Program-made: the position numbers and the translations under genes
Shown here: positions 1 through 8,995 of the stretch, piece by piece
Numbering within the stretch: position 1 is the stretch's first letter
How the letters are laid out: each line of letters starts with the position of its first letter
The notes under the pieces: model-generated
What the model was told of the DNA's origin: nothing
The model's input: the letters and a program-made list of their open reading frames with translations, nothing else
Database searches by the model: none
DNA from: Flavobacterium piscis
GTDB taxonomy: Bacteria > Bacteroidota > Bacteroidia > Flavobacteriales > Flavobacteriaceae
Length of the DNA stretch: 64,000 bases
Assembly (NCBI RefSeq): GCF_001686925.1
Contig: NZ_LVEN01000005.1
Coordinates: 124,001 to 188,000, forward strand
Reading direction: 5' to 3'

Positions 1-1
1 T

Positions 2-937
2 CTAATGATAAACAGAAAAATTAATTCCCCATTTTTTTAAAATAAGATTTGATTTAAAAAGAAAATGCAAACAAAAAGGCGGCAGCTTCATCAAAAACCG
101 AATCTTTGAACTGATATTTTGTTTGTCTACCTCTTTAAAATAGAATGAACTTTTCTCTTTATAACCGGAAACATAATATTTAAAACCATATTCAATTCGG
201 TACAAATCCAGAAATTTTTTGAGAGAAGGATTTTCTCTTTCAGCGATTTTAAATTGTTCAAAATCAATTAAGGCCATCGATCCGATATTTTTCTTAGCGA
301 GACTTTCGGGAATAGCATTATTATAAATAGCTGTCACAATATTAGTTATCGCAACTGGATATTTAATGCCAATTTTAGTCCATAATTCTAAATCCTGACC
401 ATTTGTTATACCCGGAGTAAATCCTCTAAAAGTTTCGAGAATTTGTTTGGGTATCGCCAAAGACGAAGTCCAGGTCAGTCTAAAAGGCATGTTTGAAGCA
501 AAATAATCTTTTACAATTCCACGGAAAGATTGTTCTACGTCATAATAATGCGGAGTTTGAAAGTGGTTTTTAGCGGTTTTGATTTTATAGCGCGAGCAAT
601 AAATGCCACAATCAGGAAAGCTATGATATAAGTTGAACAACTCTTGCAAATGATTCGGAAACCAATAATCATCAGCATCAAGAAAAGCGATCATTTTCCC
701 TTTTGATTTTTCTATTCCAAGATTTCGCGCAACCGAAACGCCTTGATTTTTTTGATTAAAGATTTGGATTCTGTTGTCATTTAGTTTACGAACTAAAGCT
801 TCACTTTCATCAATAGATGCATCATTAATTACAATGATTTCATAATCTGTAAAAGTTTGAATGAGAACGCTTTTTATAGTGTTTTCAATATATGTAGCTT
901 TATTGTATAACGGAATGACAACAGAAAAAAATACCAT
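2..937 (-). CDS. Family 2 glycosyltransferase
   Basis: Complete 311-residue protein whose stop codon lies at the very edge of the window. The N-terminus (VVIPLYNK, residues 6-13) and the DADD motif (residues 87-90, nucleotide-sugar and metal binding) are those of an inverting GT-A family 2 transferase that moves a sugar from a nucleotide-activated donor onto a growing polysaccharide or glycolipid at the cytoplasmic face of the inner membrane. There is no signal peptide, and only a short hydrophobic patch near the C-terminus (about 280-300). Six bases separate it from the second glycosyltransferase upstream, so the two are probably co-transcribed. Donor and acceptor cannot be read from the sequence. 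The family call is firm, the substrate unknown. Confidence 0.9.
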   Translation of the reverse strand: MVFFSVVIPLYNKATYIENTIKSVLIQTFTDYEIIVINDASIDESEALVRKLNDNRIQIFNQKNQGVSVARNLGIEKSKGKMIAFLDADDYWFPNHLQELFNLYHSFPDCGIYCSRYKIKTAKNHFQTPHYYDVEQSFRGIVKDYFASNMPFRLTWTSSLAIPKQILETFRGFTPGITNGQDLELWTKIGIKYPVAITNIVTAIYNNAIPESLAKKNIGSMALIDFEQFKIAERENPSLKKFLDLYRIEYGFKYYVSGYKEKSSFYFKEVDKQNISSKIRFLMKLPPFCLHFLFKSNLILKKWGINFSVYH

Positions 938-943
938 AATCGA

Positions 944-1831
944 TTATTTTTTTAGATTACAATAATAGCCTAATTTATAAAAATCCAATAAATATAAATT
1001 CGGATTTTCTGAAGTTAAATTAGTGAGTATTTGTTTCTTTGTTTTTAGATAGGTTCCTTTTACAATTCTGGTAAGATGTAGTTTTTTTAAAATTGTATAA
1101 AAGTTGCTCAATCTGATTTTTTTAGCATCAATTTTATTAAAGTGAATTAAGTCGTGTAAATTGTTGACGGCTCTTTCGGATTTCTTTATAAAATCTATAC
1201 TGGTTTCTGTGTTGTGGTGAATTAAGCAATTTTCAATATGAGTAACCGGAACTGAATTGAAGCGCAGATTTTCTATGAAAATAAAATCTTCATATCCATA
1301 TTCATGAATAAATTCAGGGAAAGGAAATTGCAACAGAATTTCTTTTTGTAAAAGTAAGTTCCATGTAAAAACAAAATCGTACTGGTGTTTCAGTCTGTGA
1401 TCTAAAGATTTAATTTCTCTGTTTATTCCGTATTTCCATCGAAGTAATTTTTCTTTAGGAGGAATAGTTTCAGGATATTTAACGCCACCAAAAATAACAT
1501 TAGGATTCGATTTTGATAGTAATTCAATATAATTTTTAAGATAGCATTTATTCTCAGGTAAAGCATCAGCTTCCATAATCAAAACATAATTATATTTTGA
1601 TTTGGCGAATAATGAGTTGATATTCTTTCCTCTGCCTAAATTTTCTACATTAATAGAGAAGACACAATTTTTTAATGAATTGATCTGAGAATTTTCAGAA
1701 ATAAATTCCTGACTAACATCATCTTGTACAAGAATTTCATATATAATTCCTAATTTATCAGCTTGTTTTTTAAGCTCTGAAACAAGCGGAAAAACATTAT
1801 AATTATAAACAGGAATTACTATAGAAAGCAT
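944..1831 (-). CDS. Family 2 glycosyltransferase
   Basis: A 295-residue GT-A type glycosyltransferase. It begins with the family 2 strand IVIPVYN (residues 4-10), has an EAD motif in the DxD position (87-89), and a GYED motif (179-182) resembling the catalytic-base region of GT2 enzymes. Its ATG overlaps the stop codon of the upstream ABC ATPase gene by one base (TAATG), which implies translational coupling. It is diverged from the neighbouring glycosyltransferase and is not a recent duplicate. The product probably acts on cell-surface polysaccharide; substrate unknown. Confidence 0.88.
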   Translation of the reverse strand: MLSIVIPVYNYNVFPLVSELKKQADKLGIIYEILVQDDVSQEFISENSQINSLKNCVFSINVENLGRGKNINSLFAKSKYNYVLIMEADALPENKCYLKNYIELLSKSNPNVIFGGVKYPETIPPKEKLLRWKYGINREIKSLDHRLKHQYDFVFTWNLLLQKEILLQFPFPEFIHEYGYEDFIFIENLRFNSVPVTHIENCLIHHNTETSIDFIKKSERAVNNLHDLIHFNKIDAKKIRLSNFYTILKKLHLTRIVKGTYLKTKKQILTNLTSENPNLYLLDFYKLGYYCNLKK

Positions 1832-2514
1832 TACACGCTGCGTTGCACTACTTCAAAAATTCGTTCGTCTTCGCATTTTAATGTTTTAGAAGGGAATTTT
1901 AGCAATAAAGCATAATCGTGAGTCGCCATGATAACCGTTTTACCGTTGGCATTGATTTTTTTCAATACTTCAAGAACCTCAGAACTTGTTTGCGGATCAA
2001 GGTTTCCGGTTGGTTCATCGGCAAGGATAAATTCAGGATCGTTAAGTAAAGCTCTTGCAATCGCAACACGTTGCTGCTCACCACCAGAAAGCTGATGCGG
2101 CATTTTGTTCACGTATTCTTTCATGCCCACTTTGTCCAGAACTTCATCAATTTTACGTTCCATTCCTTCTTTATCAACCCAGCCTGTGGCTCTTAAAACA
2201 AAAAGCATATTGTCTTTTATAGAACGGTCCGGAAGTAGTTTAAAATCCTGAAATACGATTCCAATTTTACGTCTCAAATACGGAATGTCTTGTTCTTTTA
2301 GAGTAGCCAAATCAAACTCAACTATGTGACCTTCACCTTCAGATAATGGTAAATCTGCATATAAAGTTTTTAGGAAACTACTTTTCCCGGATCCTGTTTT
2401 TCCAATGATGTAGATAAATTCACCATGGTTAACATCTAAATTTATATGAGATAAAATTTTTCTTCCTTCCTGATATATAGTGACTTCTTTAAGAGATAGT
2501 ACGGTTTGTGACAT
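1831..2514 (-). CDS. ftsE: FtsE-like ABC transporter ATP-binding protein
   Basis: A 227-residue ABC ATPase with all nucleotide-binding elements: Walker A GKTGSGKSS (about 38-46), signature LSGGEQQR, Walker B FILADEPTGNLD and switch histidine in ATHD. Length and sequence fit the FtsE/LolD/MacB group, and FtsE is the usual call in Flavobacteria. FtsE pairs with the membrane protein FtsX to control peptidoglycan hydrolases during division. No ftsX lies in this window; instead the gene is followed directly by two glycosyltransferases with a one-base overlap. It is divergent from the TPR gene across a 364-bp gap. The ABC call is certain; the FtsE assignment is by similarity only. Confidence 0.8.
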   Translation of the reverse strand: MSQTVLSLKEVTIYQEGRKILSHINLDVNHGEFIYIIGKTGSGKSSFLKTLYADLPLSEGEGHIVEFDLATLKEQDIPYLRRKIGIVFQDFKLLPDRSIKDNMLFVLRATGWVDKEGMERKIDEVLDKVGMKEYVNKMPHQLSGGEQQRVAIARALLNDPEFILADEPTGNLDPQTSSEVLEVLKKINANGKTVIMATHDYALLLKFPSKTLKCEDERIFEVVQRSV

Positions 2515-2878
2515 AATAAATTGATTTGATTGGTAAAAGTAATAAGATAACGCTTCGATTCAAAATAAATTTGAATCATTTCAGTAAGAAAATTTTAAAA
2601 GTTGCCACAGATTAAAAGGATTAGAATGATTTTGCTGTTTTTTTTAAAGAAAATTTTAATTTAATCTGTGCGAATCTGTGAAATCTGTGGCAATAAAAAA
2701 TCAACAGAATTTTAATATTGGTAAAACAATTATAGCTCAGAAAGTTTGAGAACCAATATTTTGGAGTCTAATAAGCTGTTTTATAACAACCATTAAAATA
2801 TTTGTTCATAATAAAAGCCTGAAACGTTTCGTTATAAACGGTATAAAATGATACATTTGAATACTAAATATAATTAAA
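2515..2878. repeat. Divergent intergenic region with a nested palindrome
   Basis: This 364-bp gap separates divergently transcribed ftsE and the TPR gene. It holds an inverted repeat with arms TTGCCACAGATT (from 2602) and AATCTGTGGCAA (2682-2693), the first followed by AAAAGGATTAGAATGAT. The same word family recurs near 56468 and 59246. A possible -7 box TACATTTG (2852-2859) lies 20 bp before the TPR start, without a clear -33 TTG. No gene was found in it. Confidence 0.6.
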
Positions 2879-5800
2879 ATGCGTAAACTTTCCTGGTTTT
2901 TTTTATTACCAATTATCCTTTTTTCGACCATAGTTTCGGCACAAAAATCAGCTATTTACACTTACGATTTAAAGGAATTTGACAAAGCACTGGCTTTATA
3001 TAATGACAAACAATATGCTTCGGCACAACTTATTTTCGAACATGTAAAAAACAATGCTACGACTGAGGAAGTGCAGTCAGATTGTGCTTATTATATCGCC
3101 AATTGCGCCATTAGAACCAATAAGGCAAATGCTGATGCTTTGATGGAAAAATTCGTAACCGATTATCCAACAAGCACCAAACAAAATCAGGCTTATATTG
3201 AGGTGGCTCAGTTTTTTTTCGAACAGGGAAATTATCCAAAAGCATTGCAATGGTTTGATAAAGTAGATGAAAGTTACATGAGCAAATCTGATTCGGATAA
3301 ATTTAATTTCCAGAAAGGATATGCTTATTTCAATGCCAAAAAGAAAAAAGAAGCCACAACTTATTTTAACAAAGTCGTGAATTCTCCTGAATTTGGTTCG
3401 CAGGCCAAATACTACTTAGGTTTTATGGCCTATGAAGGCGATGATTATAAAGAGGCAACCAAATATTTTGATGAAGTTTCAGGCGAAGAAAAATACAAAG
3501 AGAAGCTTTCGTATTATCAGGCCGACATGAATTTCAAGTTAGGAAACTTCCAGAAAGCAATTGATTTGGGACAAAAAGCAATGGCTAAATCAAATGAGCT
3601 TGAAAAATCGGAACTGAATAAAATCATCGGAGAAAGTTATTTCAATCTAAAACAATACGACAAAGCGATTCCGTTTTTAGAGCAATATGCGGGTAAAAAA
3701 GGAAAATGGAGTAATACTGATTTCTACCAGTTAGGTTATGCGTATTATGAGAAAAAAGAGTATGAAAAAGCGATTTCTCAATTCAATAAAATCATCGAAG
3801 GAAAAGATTTTGTAGCTCAAAATGCATATTATCATTTAGGTTTGGCTTATTTGAATACGGGTAAAAAACAAGAAGCCTTAAATGCTTTTAAAAATGCTTC
3901 TGAAATGGATTTTAATGCACAAATTCAGGAAGATGCCGCTTTAAATTATGCTAAAGTGAGTTATGATATCGGAAATGCGTATCAGACTGTTCCGGCAATT
4001 TTACTTGATTTCCTGAAAAAATATCCAAACAATTCAAGCCGATCTGAAATAGAAAAATTATTGGTTGATTCTTATATTTCGACTAAAAACTACAAAGAAG
4101 CTTTGACTCTATTAGAGAAAAACAGATCGGCAGAAAATAAAGCAGCGTATCAAAAAGTGCTTTTTTACAGAGGTTTAGAATTGTATAATGAATCGAATTA
4201 TCAGGAAGCCGGAAAAATGTTTAAAAGTGCTATCAGCGAACAAAAAACGCCTGAGTTTACAGCACGCGCCACTTTCTGGAAAGCAGAAACAGAATACGTT
4301 ACTGCCGATTTTCAGAATGCCTTATTAAGCTACAAACAGTTTGCAGGATTGGCTGCTGCCAAAGGAACTGACGAATACAAAAACATCAATTATAATATTG
4401 GATATACTTATTTTAAACTCAAAGAATACGATCAGGCAGGAAATTCATTTCAGGCACAAATCGACAATTCAAAAGAAGATAAAGTTCGTTTGAATGATTC
4501 GTATTTACGTTTAGGAGATTGCCGTTTTGTAACTTCAAAATATACTGCAGCAAATGAAGCTTACGCCAAAGCAATCGAAGCAAGAGGCGTTGATGCAGAT
4601 TATGCACAATTTCAAAAAGCGATTTCTTACGGCTTTATGTCTAAAAATGATAAGAAAATCGATGAGCTGAACAATTTCCTTTTGATGTATAAAAAATCAG
4701 AATATCGTGATGATGCTTTGTATGAATTAGGAAATACGTATGTCGCTCAAAAAAAGAACGATCAGGCGCTTAAAACCTATGATCAGTTGATTTCTGAATA
4801 CAAAAATGGAGCTTTTACTTCAAAATCAATTTTGAAACAAGGATTAATTTATTATAACTCAGATCGTGATGCTCTGGCTTTGACTAAATTCAAAAAAGTA
4901 GCGGCAGAATTTCCAAAAACTCCCGAAGCTTTAGAAGCCGTTTCTACTGCCAGATTGATTTATGTAGATTCAGGAAAAGTGGATGAATATGCAACCTGGG
5001 TTCGTACATTAGATTTTGTGGCCGTTACAGATGCTGAACTGGATAATGATACTTATGATGCTGCTTTTAAACAATACAGTCAAAATAACAGCAAACTGGC
5101 TATTACCGGATTTACAGGTTATATCAATAAATTTCAAACTGGACTTCATTCATTAGAAGCAAATTATTATTTGGCACAATTGTATTATGCAGAAGGTTCT
5201 GAGACGAAATCGGTTGCTAATTATCAATATGTAATCGATCAGCCAAGAAGCGAATTTACAGAGCAATCCTTGATGAAATTAGCTCAGATTTACTTGAAAG
5301 CAAAAGATTGCGATAAATCGATTCCAGTCTTGAAACGTTTAGATGACGAAGCTGATGCGGTACAAAACAAAAGTTTCGCTCAAGCTAACCTGATGAAATG
5401 TTATTACGACAAAAAAGATTATGATAATTCAGTTACTTATGCTGACAAAGTGTTGCAAAATCCAAAAGCCGATGCCAATGTAAAAGCCGATGCGCAAATT
5501 ATTGTAGCGCGTGCAGCAATGCAAACAGGAGATGAAGATAAAGCTAAAGCAGCTTACGCAAAATTATCGACAACATCAAAAGGAGAATTAGCCGCAGAAG
5601 CATTGTATTATGATGCTTACTTTAAAACAAAAGAAGGCAAGTTTGACGCATCGAATGTATCGGTTCAGAAATTGGCCAAAAATTATTCGGCTTATAAATA
5701 TTACGGAGCGAAGAGTTTGGTGCTGATGGCGAAAAACTTCTACGGATTAAAAGACAGTTATCAGGCCACTTATATTTTAGATAACGTAATCAACAATTTT

Positions 5801-5893
5801 ACCGATTATCCGGATGTTGTTGAAGAAGCTAAAAAAGAGTTGGCTGCTATAAAAGCAGAAGAGTCTAAAACGAATTCGTCGATCAATAAGTAA
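2879..5893 (+). CDS. Large periplasmic or outer-membrane TPR protein
   Basis: A 1004-residue protein with a cleavable signal peptide (hydrophobic core residues 5-20, cut near VSAQ/KS). The rest is almost entirely degenerate tetratricopeptide repeats, recognisable by recurring Ala/Tyr/Gly spacing such as YLGFMAY, YQLGYAYYE and YHLGLAYLN, so it should form a long superhelical scaffold for protein-protein contacts in the periplasm. A PhzF-family gene and an outer-membrane barrel gene follow on the same strand. Comparable TPR/barrel neighbour pairs are, to my knowledge, common in Flavobacteria, but the partner and the function are not established here. The ATG is well supported because the signal peptide starts immediately. 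Confidence 0.8.
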   Translation: MRKLSWFFLLPIILFSTIVSAQKSAIYTYDLKEFDKALALYNDKQYASAQLIFEHVKNNATTEEVQSDCAYYIANCAIRTNKANADALMEKFVTDYPTSTKQNQAYIEVAQFFFEQGNYPKALQWFDKVDESYMSKSDSDKFNFQKGYAYFNAKKKKEATTYFNKVVNSPEFGSQAKYYLGFMAYEGDDYKEATKYFDEVSGEEKYKEKLSYYQADMNFKLGNFQKAIDLGQKAMAKSNELEKSELNKIIGESYFNLKQYDKAIPFLEQYAGKKGKWSNTDFYQLGYAYYEKKEYEKAISQFNKIIEGKDFVAQNAYYHLGLAYLNTGKKQEALNAFKNASEMDFNAQIQEDAALNYAKVSYDIGNAYQTVPAILLDFLKKYPNNSSRSEIEKLLVDSYISTKNYKEALTLLEKNRSAENKAAYQKVLFYRGLELYNESNYQEAGKMFKSAISEQKTPEFTARATFWKAETEYVTADFQNALLSYKQFAGLAAAKGTDEYKNINYNIGYTYFKLKEYDQAGNSFQAQIDNSKEDKVRLNDSYLRLGDCRFVTSKYTAANEAYAKAIEARGVDADYAQFQKAISYGFMSKNDKKIDELNNFLLMYKKSEYRDDALYELGNTYVAQKKNDQALKTYDQLISEYKNGAFTSKSILKQGLIYYNSDRDALALTKFKKVAAEFPKTPEALEAVSTARLIYVDSGKVDEYATWVRTLDFVAVTDAELDNDTYDAAFKQYSQNNSKLAITGFTGYINKFQTGLHSLEANYYLAQLYYAEGSETKSVANYQYVIDQPRSEFTEQSLMKLAQIYLKAKDCDKSIPVLKRLDDEADAVQNKSFAQANLMKCYYDKKDYDNSVTYADKVLQNPKADANVKADAQIIVARAAMQTGDEDKAKAAYAKLSTTSKGELAAEALYYDAYFKTKEGKFDASNVSVQKLAKNYSAYKYYGAKSLVLMAKNFYGLKDSYQATYILDNVINNFTDYPDVVEEAKKELAAIKAEESKTNSSINK

Positions 5894-6016
5894 AAAAAAT
5901 AGAAGCAAGATTATAGAGTAAAGAATCAAGAAAAAGCGCAATAATAAAGATTTAGTTTAACGAAAGTCTTTCTTCTATAATCTTGTCTCTTTCTTCTTAA
6001 AAAATAATAAAAAATA
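5894..6016. repeat. Imperfect inverted repeat upstream of the PhzF gene
   Basis: The gap contains GCAAGATTATAGAGTAAAGA (from about 5905) and, further on, the inverted word TTTCTTCTATAATCTTGTC (from about 5966). Related AGAATAGAA/TTCTAT words occupy the gap on the other side of the PhzF gene, so that gene is bracketed by similar low-complexity palindromes. It may act as a terminator for the TPR gene. Confidence 0.5.
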
Positions 6017-6880
6017 ATGAGTTTACCTTTTTATATAGTTGATGTTTTTGCTGATAAAAAATATGCCGGTAATCAATTGGCGGTTTTTATGGATGCAGGA
6101 AATTTAAGTTCGGCAGAAATGCAGCAAATTGCGCGTGAAATTAATTTTGCCGAAAGCACTTTTGTAACCAAACTTGACAAAGAAAATAATAAAGCCGAGA
6201 TAAAAATATTTACACCATCTCAGGAAATGCAATTTGCGGGACATCCAATAATTGGAACTTCATGGGTTTTGATGAATAAAATATTTGATAATGCTCCGGA
6301 GCAGATAAAATTAAACGTTCCAATTGGACCCATTTCAATTCATCAGTCTGAAGGTTTGATTTGGTTAAAAGCAGCTCAGCCGAAATTTTGGGATATTTTT
6401 TCGAAAGAAGATATTACAGTATTTAGTAATCTGAAAAATCATGATTTTGAGAATCAATTTCCTATTCAGGAAGTAACAACCGGAAGTGCTTTTGTAATGG
6501 TTGGATTAAGCAGCAAAAGGGCGTTGGAGAATTTAGTTTTAGATAAAGATAAAACGGATGACTGGCTCAAAAAGAATTGCAAAACAAGTCATAGAGCTTT
6601 ATATTTTTATTATTTAGAAGGTTCAAAATTGTTTAGCCGAATGTTGTGTATCGAGCACAATCAGTTAGTAGAAGATGCAGCAACTGGAAGCGCGAGTACT
6701 TGTTTACAGGCTTTTCTATTAAAATACCACAAACCTGAATTTGAATTAATTAATTATCAGGGAGATTACATCAATCGTCCGTCGCAGATTTACTTTCACG
6801 GAAGTGTAAAAGAAAATGATTTTGATATCCAAATAGGAGGAAAGGCTCAGTTTGTCGCAAAAGGAGATTGGGAAGCTTAG
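6017..6880 (+). CDS. PhzF family isomerase/epimerase-like protein
   Basis: A 287-residue protein with PhzF fold signatures: N-terminal IVDVFADKKYAGNQLAV, the acidic catalytic motif FAESTFV (Glu46), FAGHPIIG, and a C-terminal half containing EDAATGSAS (about 218-226). PhzF proteins are two-domain diaminopimelate-epimerase-like enzymes. In pseudomonads PhzF isomerises a phenazine precursor, but most genomic homologues have unknown small-molecule substrates, and no phenazine genes occur here. Cytosolic, no signal peptide. It interrupts an otherwise envelope-related gene run and both flanks are low-complexity repeats, which suggests a later insertion. Confidence 0.9.
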   Translation: MSLPFYIVDVFADKKYAGNQLAVFMDAGNLSSAEMQQIAREINFAESTFVTKLDKENNKAEIKIFTPSQEMQFAGHPIIGTSWVLMNKIFDNAPEQIKLNVPIGPISIHQSEGLIWLKAAQPKFWDIFSKEDITVFSNLKNHDFENQFPIQEVTTGSAFVMVGLSSKRALENLVLDKDKTDDWLKKNCKTSHRALYFYYLEGSKLFSRMLCIEHNQLVEDAATGSASTCLQAFLLKYHKPEFELINYQGDYINRPSQIYFHGSVKENDFDIQIGGKAQFVAKGDWEA

Positions 6881-6903
6881 AATTAGAGAATAGAAGAAAG
6901 AAC

Positions 6904-6987
6904 AAAGAGAATAGAACAAAGAGAATAGAATAAAGAGAATAGAATAAAGAGAATAGAATAAAGAGAATAGAATAAAGAGAATAGAAT
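6904..6987. repeat. 14-bp tandem repeat, six copies
   Basis: Six head-to-tail copies of AAAGAGAATAGAAT (the first ends in C) run from 6904 to 6987, followed by decayed copies to about 7010. The unit is not a multiple of three and lies between two genes. Complementary words (TTCTTATATTCTTTTCTC, near 7050) follow before the next start codon, so a transcript could fold. Copy number is likely to vary by replication slippage. Confidence 0.9.
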
Positions 6988-7090
6988 ATAGATTTTAGAA
7001 TAAAGAACAAAGAGTTTGAGCAGAATAAAGAGGATTTAGCATAGTCTATTTTCTTATATTCTTTTCTCTATACTCTTAAAAAGAAGAAAT

Positions 7091-8845
7091 ATGAAAATTA
7101 ATTGCCATAATAAAATCATCATTTTACTAGTGTTATTTGTTGTCCAGATTTCGTTTGCTCAGGTTAAAAAAGAGGAGACTATAGGAACGGAAACTGTAAA
7201 CGTGGTAAAGCCTTATTCGCCAACAATTTCGGATGCCTTTAAAGTAAAGGAAACTCCTTCGCTTGATGATAGCGGAAACCAGCCTAAAGAAACTATTAAA
7301 TATAGTATTTTGTCGGTTCCTGTAGCATCTACATTTACGCCATCAAAAGGAAAAGCAGAAGGTGTTGAGAAATCAAAAAGAGAAAAATTGTTCAATAATT
7401 ATGCGACTTTAGGACTAGGAAATTACGGAACTTTAAATGCTGAATTATTTGTGAATCAGGATTTAGGAAACAATGATTATGTGGCAGGAATGTTCCGTCA
7501 TCATTCTTCGCAAGGCGGAATAAAAGATGTTGATCTTAATGATGAGTTTTATGATACGGCACTAAACATAGCTTACGGCGTAAACAATCGTGATATGGCC
7601 TGGAATATTGATTTAGGATATCAAAATCAGGTGTATAACTGGTATGGTTTACCGGCTGAATTTGGTGCAACTTTAGCAGGACAAACTCGTGATGATTTAA
7701 TTAGAGGAATTAATCCAAATCACTCTTACAATACTATTTCGTTGGGAGGAAATATCGAATTTAATGAAGGGATTTTTAGTAAAATCTCAACTAAATTCAC
7801 ACACTTTTCAGATAGTTTTTCATCTTCAGAAAATCGCTTTTATGTAAAACCTTCTTTCAAGGTTGAAGTGATGGATCAGTCAATTAATACCAATATTATT
7901 GTGGATCACGTGAGTGGATCTTTCGAACATAATTATTTACGCGATAATACAAGCCCTTTAAAATACAGTTTAACAAATTTTGGAATTGAGCCAAGTTTTG
8001 TAATTCTTGAAAACGACTGGACACTTGAATTAGGAGCTGGATTGTTCTATGGTTTAGATTCTGAAAACAGCGGCAACAAATTTTATATTTATCCAAAGGT
8101 AAACGCTTCGTACAAACTTGTTGGTGATTTGATGATTTTTTATACAGGAGTAAATGGTGGTTTAGAACAAAACTCTTATGCTGATTTTGTAAATGATAAT
8201 CCGTTTTTATCGCCAACATTAAATATGCGTCCAACAAACAATCAATATACAGTTTTTGCAGGTTTAAAAGGTAAATTGGCCAACAACATCAATTATAATG
8301 TAACGGGTTCTTATCTAAATGAAAAAGACAAAGCATTATACAAAGGCAACGATTATACAGAAGATTTCTCGAATCAGAATTATGCTTTCGGAAACTCTTT
8401 TGGAGTGGTTTATGACGACGTAAGAACCTTCCGTTTTTATGGAGAATTAAAAGCTGATTTTTCAAGAAATGTCTCTTTCGGAATCAACGGAACTTTTAAT
8501 AGTTACAAATATGACGGGATAGAAGCCTGGAATTTACCATCGATGAAATTGAGCTCTAATCTTGATGTGAATATTACTAAACAATGGTATGCTGGTTTGA
8601 ATGTTTTTTATGTGGGAGAACGTAAAGACATGCAATCGAACCTGGATTTAGGAACTGATCCGGTGATTACAACACTAAAAAGTTATTTTGATGCCAATGC
8701 GCATTTAGGATACAAATACAACGAACGTTTAACGTGTTTCTTAAAATTGAATAATATTGGAAACCAGGCTTATGAAAAATGGCTGAATTACCCTGTGCAA
8801 GGATTTCAGGTGCTAGTTGGAGCAAATTATAAATTCGACTTTTAA
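7091..8845 (+). CDS. TonB-receptor-like outer-membrane beta-barrel without plug domain
   Basis: A 584-residue protein with a signal peptide (residues about 9-23, cut after SFAQ). A charged conserved-looking segment NVVKPYSPTISDAFKVKE (37-54) precedes a long run of alternating hydrophobic and aromatic strands ending in FKFDF-type residues (C-terminal Phe), as in TonB-dependent receptors. It is shorter than a full receptor (usually more than 700 residues), and I see no TonB plug domain before the barrel. It probably sits in the outer membrane and may work with the TPR protein encoded two genes upstream. Transport substrate unknown. Confidence 0.75.
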   Translation: MKINCHNKIIILLVLFVVQISFAQVKKEETIGTETVNVVKPYSPTISDAFKVKETPSLDDSGNQPKETIKYSILSVPVASTFTPSKGKAEGVEKSKREKLFNNYATLGLGNYGTLNAELFVNQDLGNNDYVAGMFRHHSSQGGIKDVDLNDEFYDTALNIAYGVNNRDMAWNIDLGYQNQVYNWYGLPAEFGATLAGQTRDDLIRGINPNHSYNTISLGGNIEFNEGIFSKISTKFTHFSDSFSSSENRFYVKPSFKVEVMDQSINTNIIVDHVSGSFEHNYLRDNTSPLKYSLTNFGIEPSFVILENDWTLELGAGLFYGLDSENSGNKFYIYPKVNASYKLVGDLMIFYTGVNGGLEQNSYADFVNDNPFLSPTLNMRPTNNQYTVFAGLKGKLANNINYNVTGSYLNEKDKALYKGNDYTEDFSNQNYAFGNSFGVVYDDVRTFRFYGELKADFSRNVSFGINGTFNSYKYDGIEAWNLPSMKLSSNLDVNITKQWYAGLNVFYVGERKDMQSNLDLGTDPVITTLKSYFDANAHLGYKYNERLTCFLKLNNIGNQAYEKWLNYPVQGFQVLVGANYKFDF

Positions 8846-8849
8846 ATTA

Positions 8850-8988
8850 TTGCCACGAAGGCGCTAAGACGCTAAGATTTTTTGTAAAGGTTTAAGCCAC
8901 GAATTCACGAATTAATTTTAACTAAATTCGTGAATTCGTGGCTTAATTTTTTTTTTACGATCTTTGCGCTTTAGCGCCTTTGTGGCAA
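8850..8988. repeat. Nested double palindrome
   Basis: Two palindromes lie one inside the other. Outer arms: TTGCCACGAAGGCGCTAAGA (8850-8869) against TTTGCGCTTTAGCGCCTTTGTGGCAA (8963-8988, quoted as positions because of length). Inner arms: TTTAAGCCACGAATTCACGA (8891-8910) against a matching inverted copy at 8924-8945. The structure ends eight bases before the next ATG, so it forms the whole leader of that gene and could also terminate the barrel transcript. The GCCACGAAGGCGCTAA word recurs at 55131, 55202 and, decayed, at 59054. Confidence 0.85.
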
Positions 8989-8995
8989 ACAATCT

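Noticed and set aside
6017..6880. Phenazine biosynthesis locus
   Set aside because: Only a PhzF-fold gene is present; no other phz-type gene occurs in the neighbourhood.
6904..6987. CRISPR or iteron array (replication origin)
   Set aside because: The 14-bp units abut without spacers, and there is no dnaA, DnaA box cluster or replication gene nearby; gyrB alone does not mark the origin.
6771..7010. A minus-strand frame of repeated LYSILF-type residues
   Set aside because: It merely translates the 14-bp tandem array and the end of the PhzF gene.
7896..8237. A 113-residue minus-strand frame inside the barrel gene
   Set aside because: Antisense to a convincing exported barrel, with no start context and His/Leu/Gln-rich composition typical of a shadow frame.
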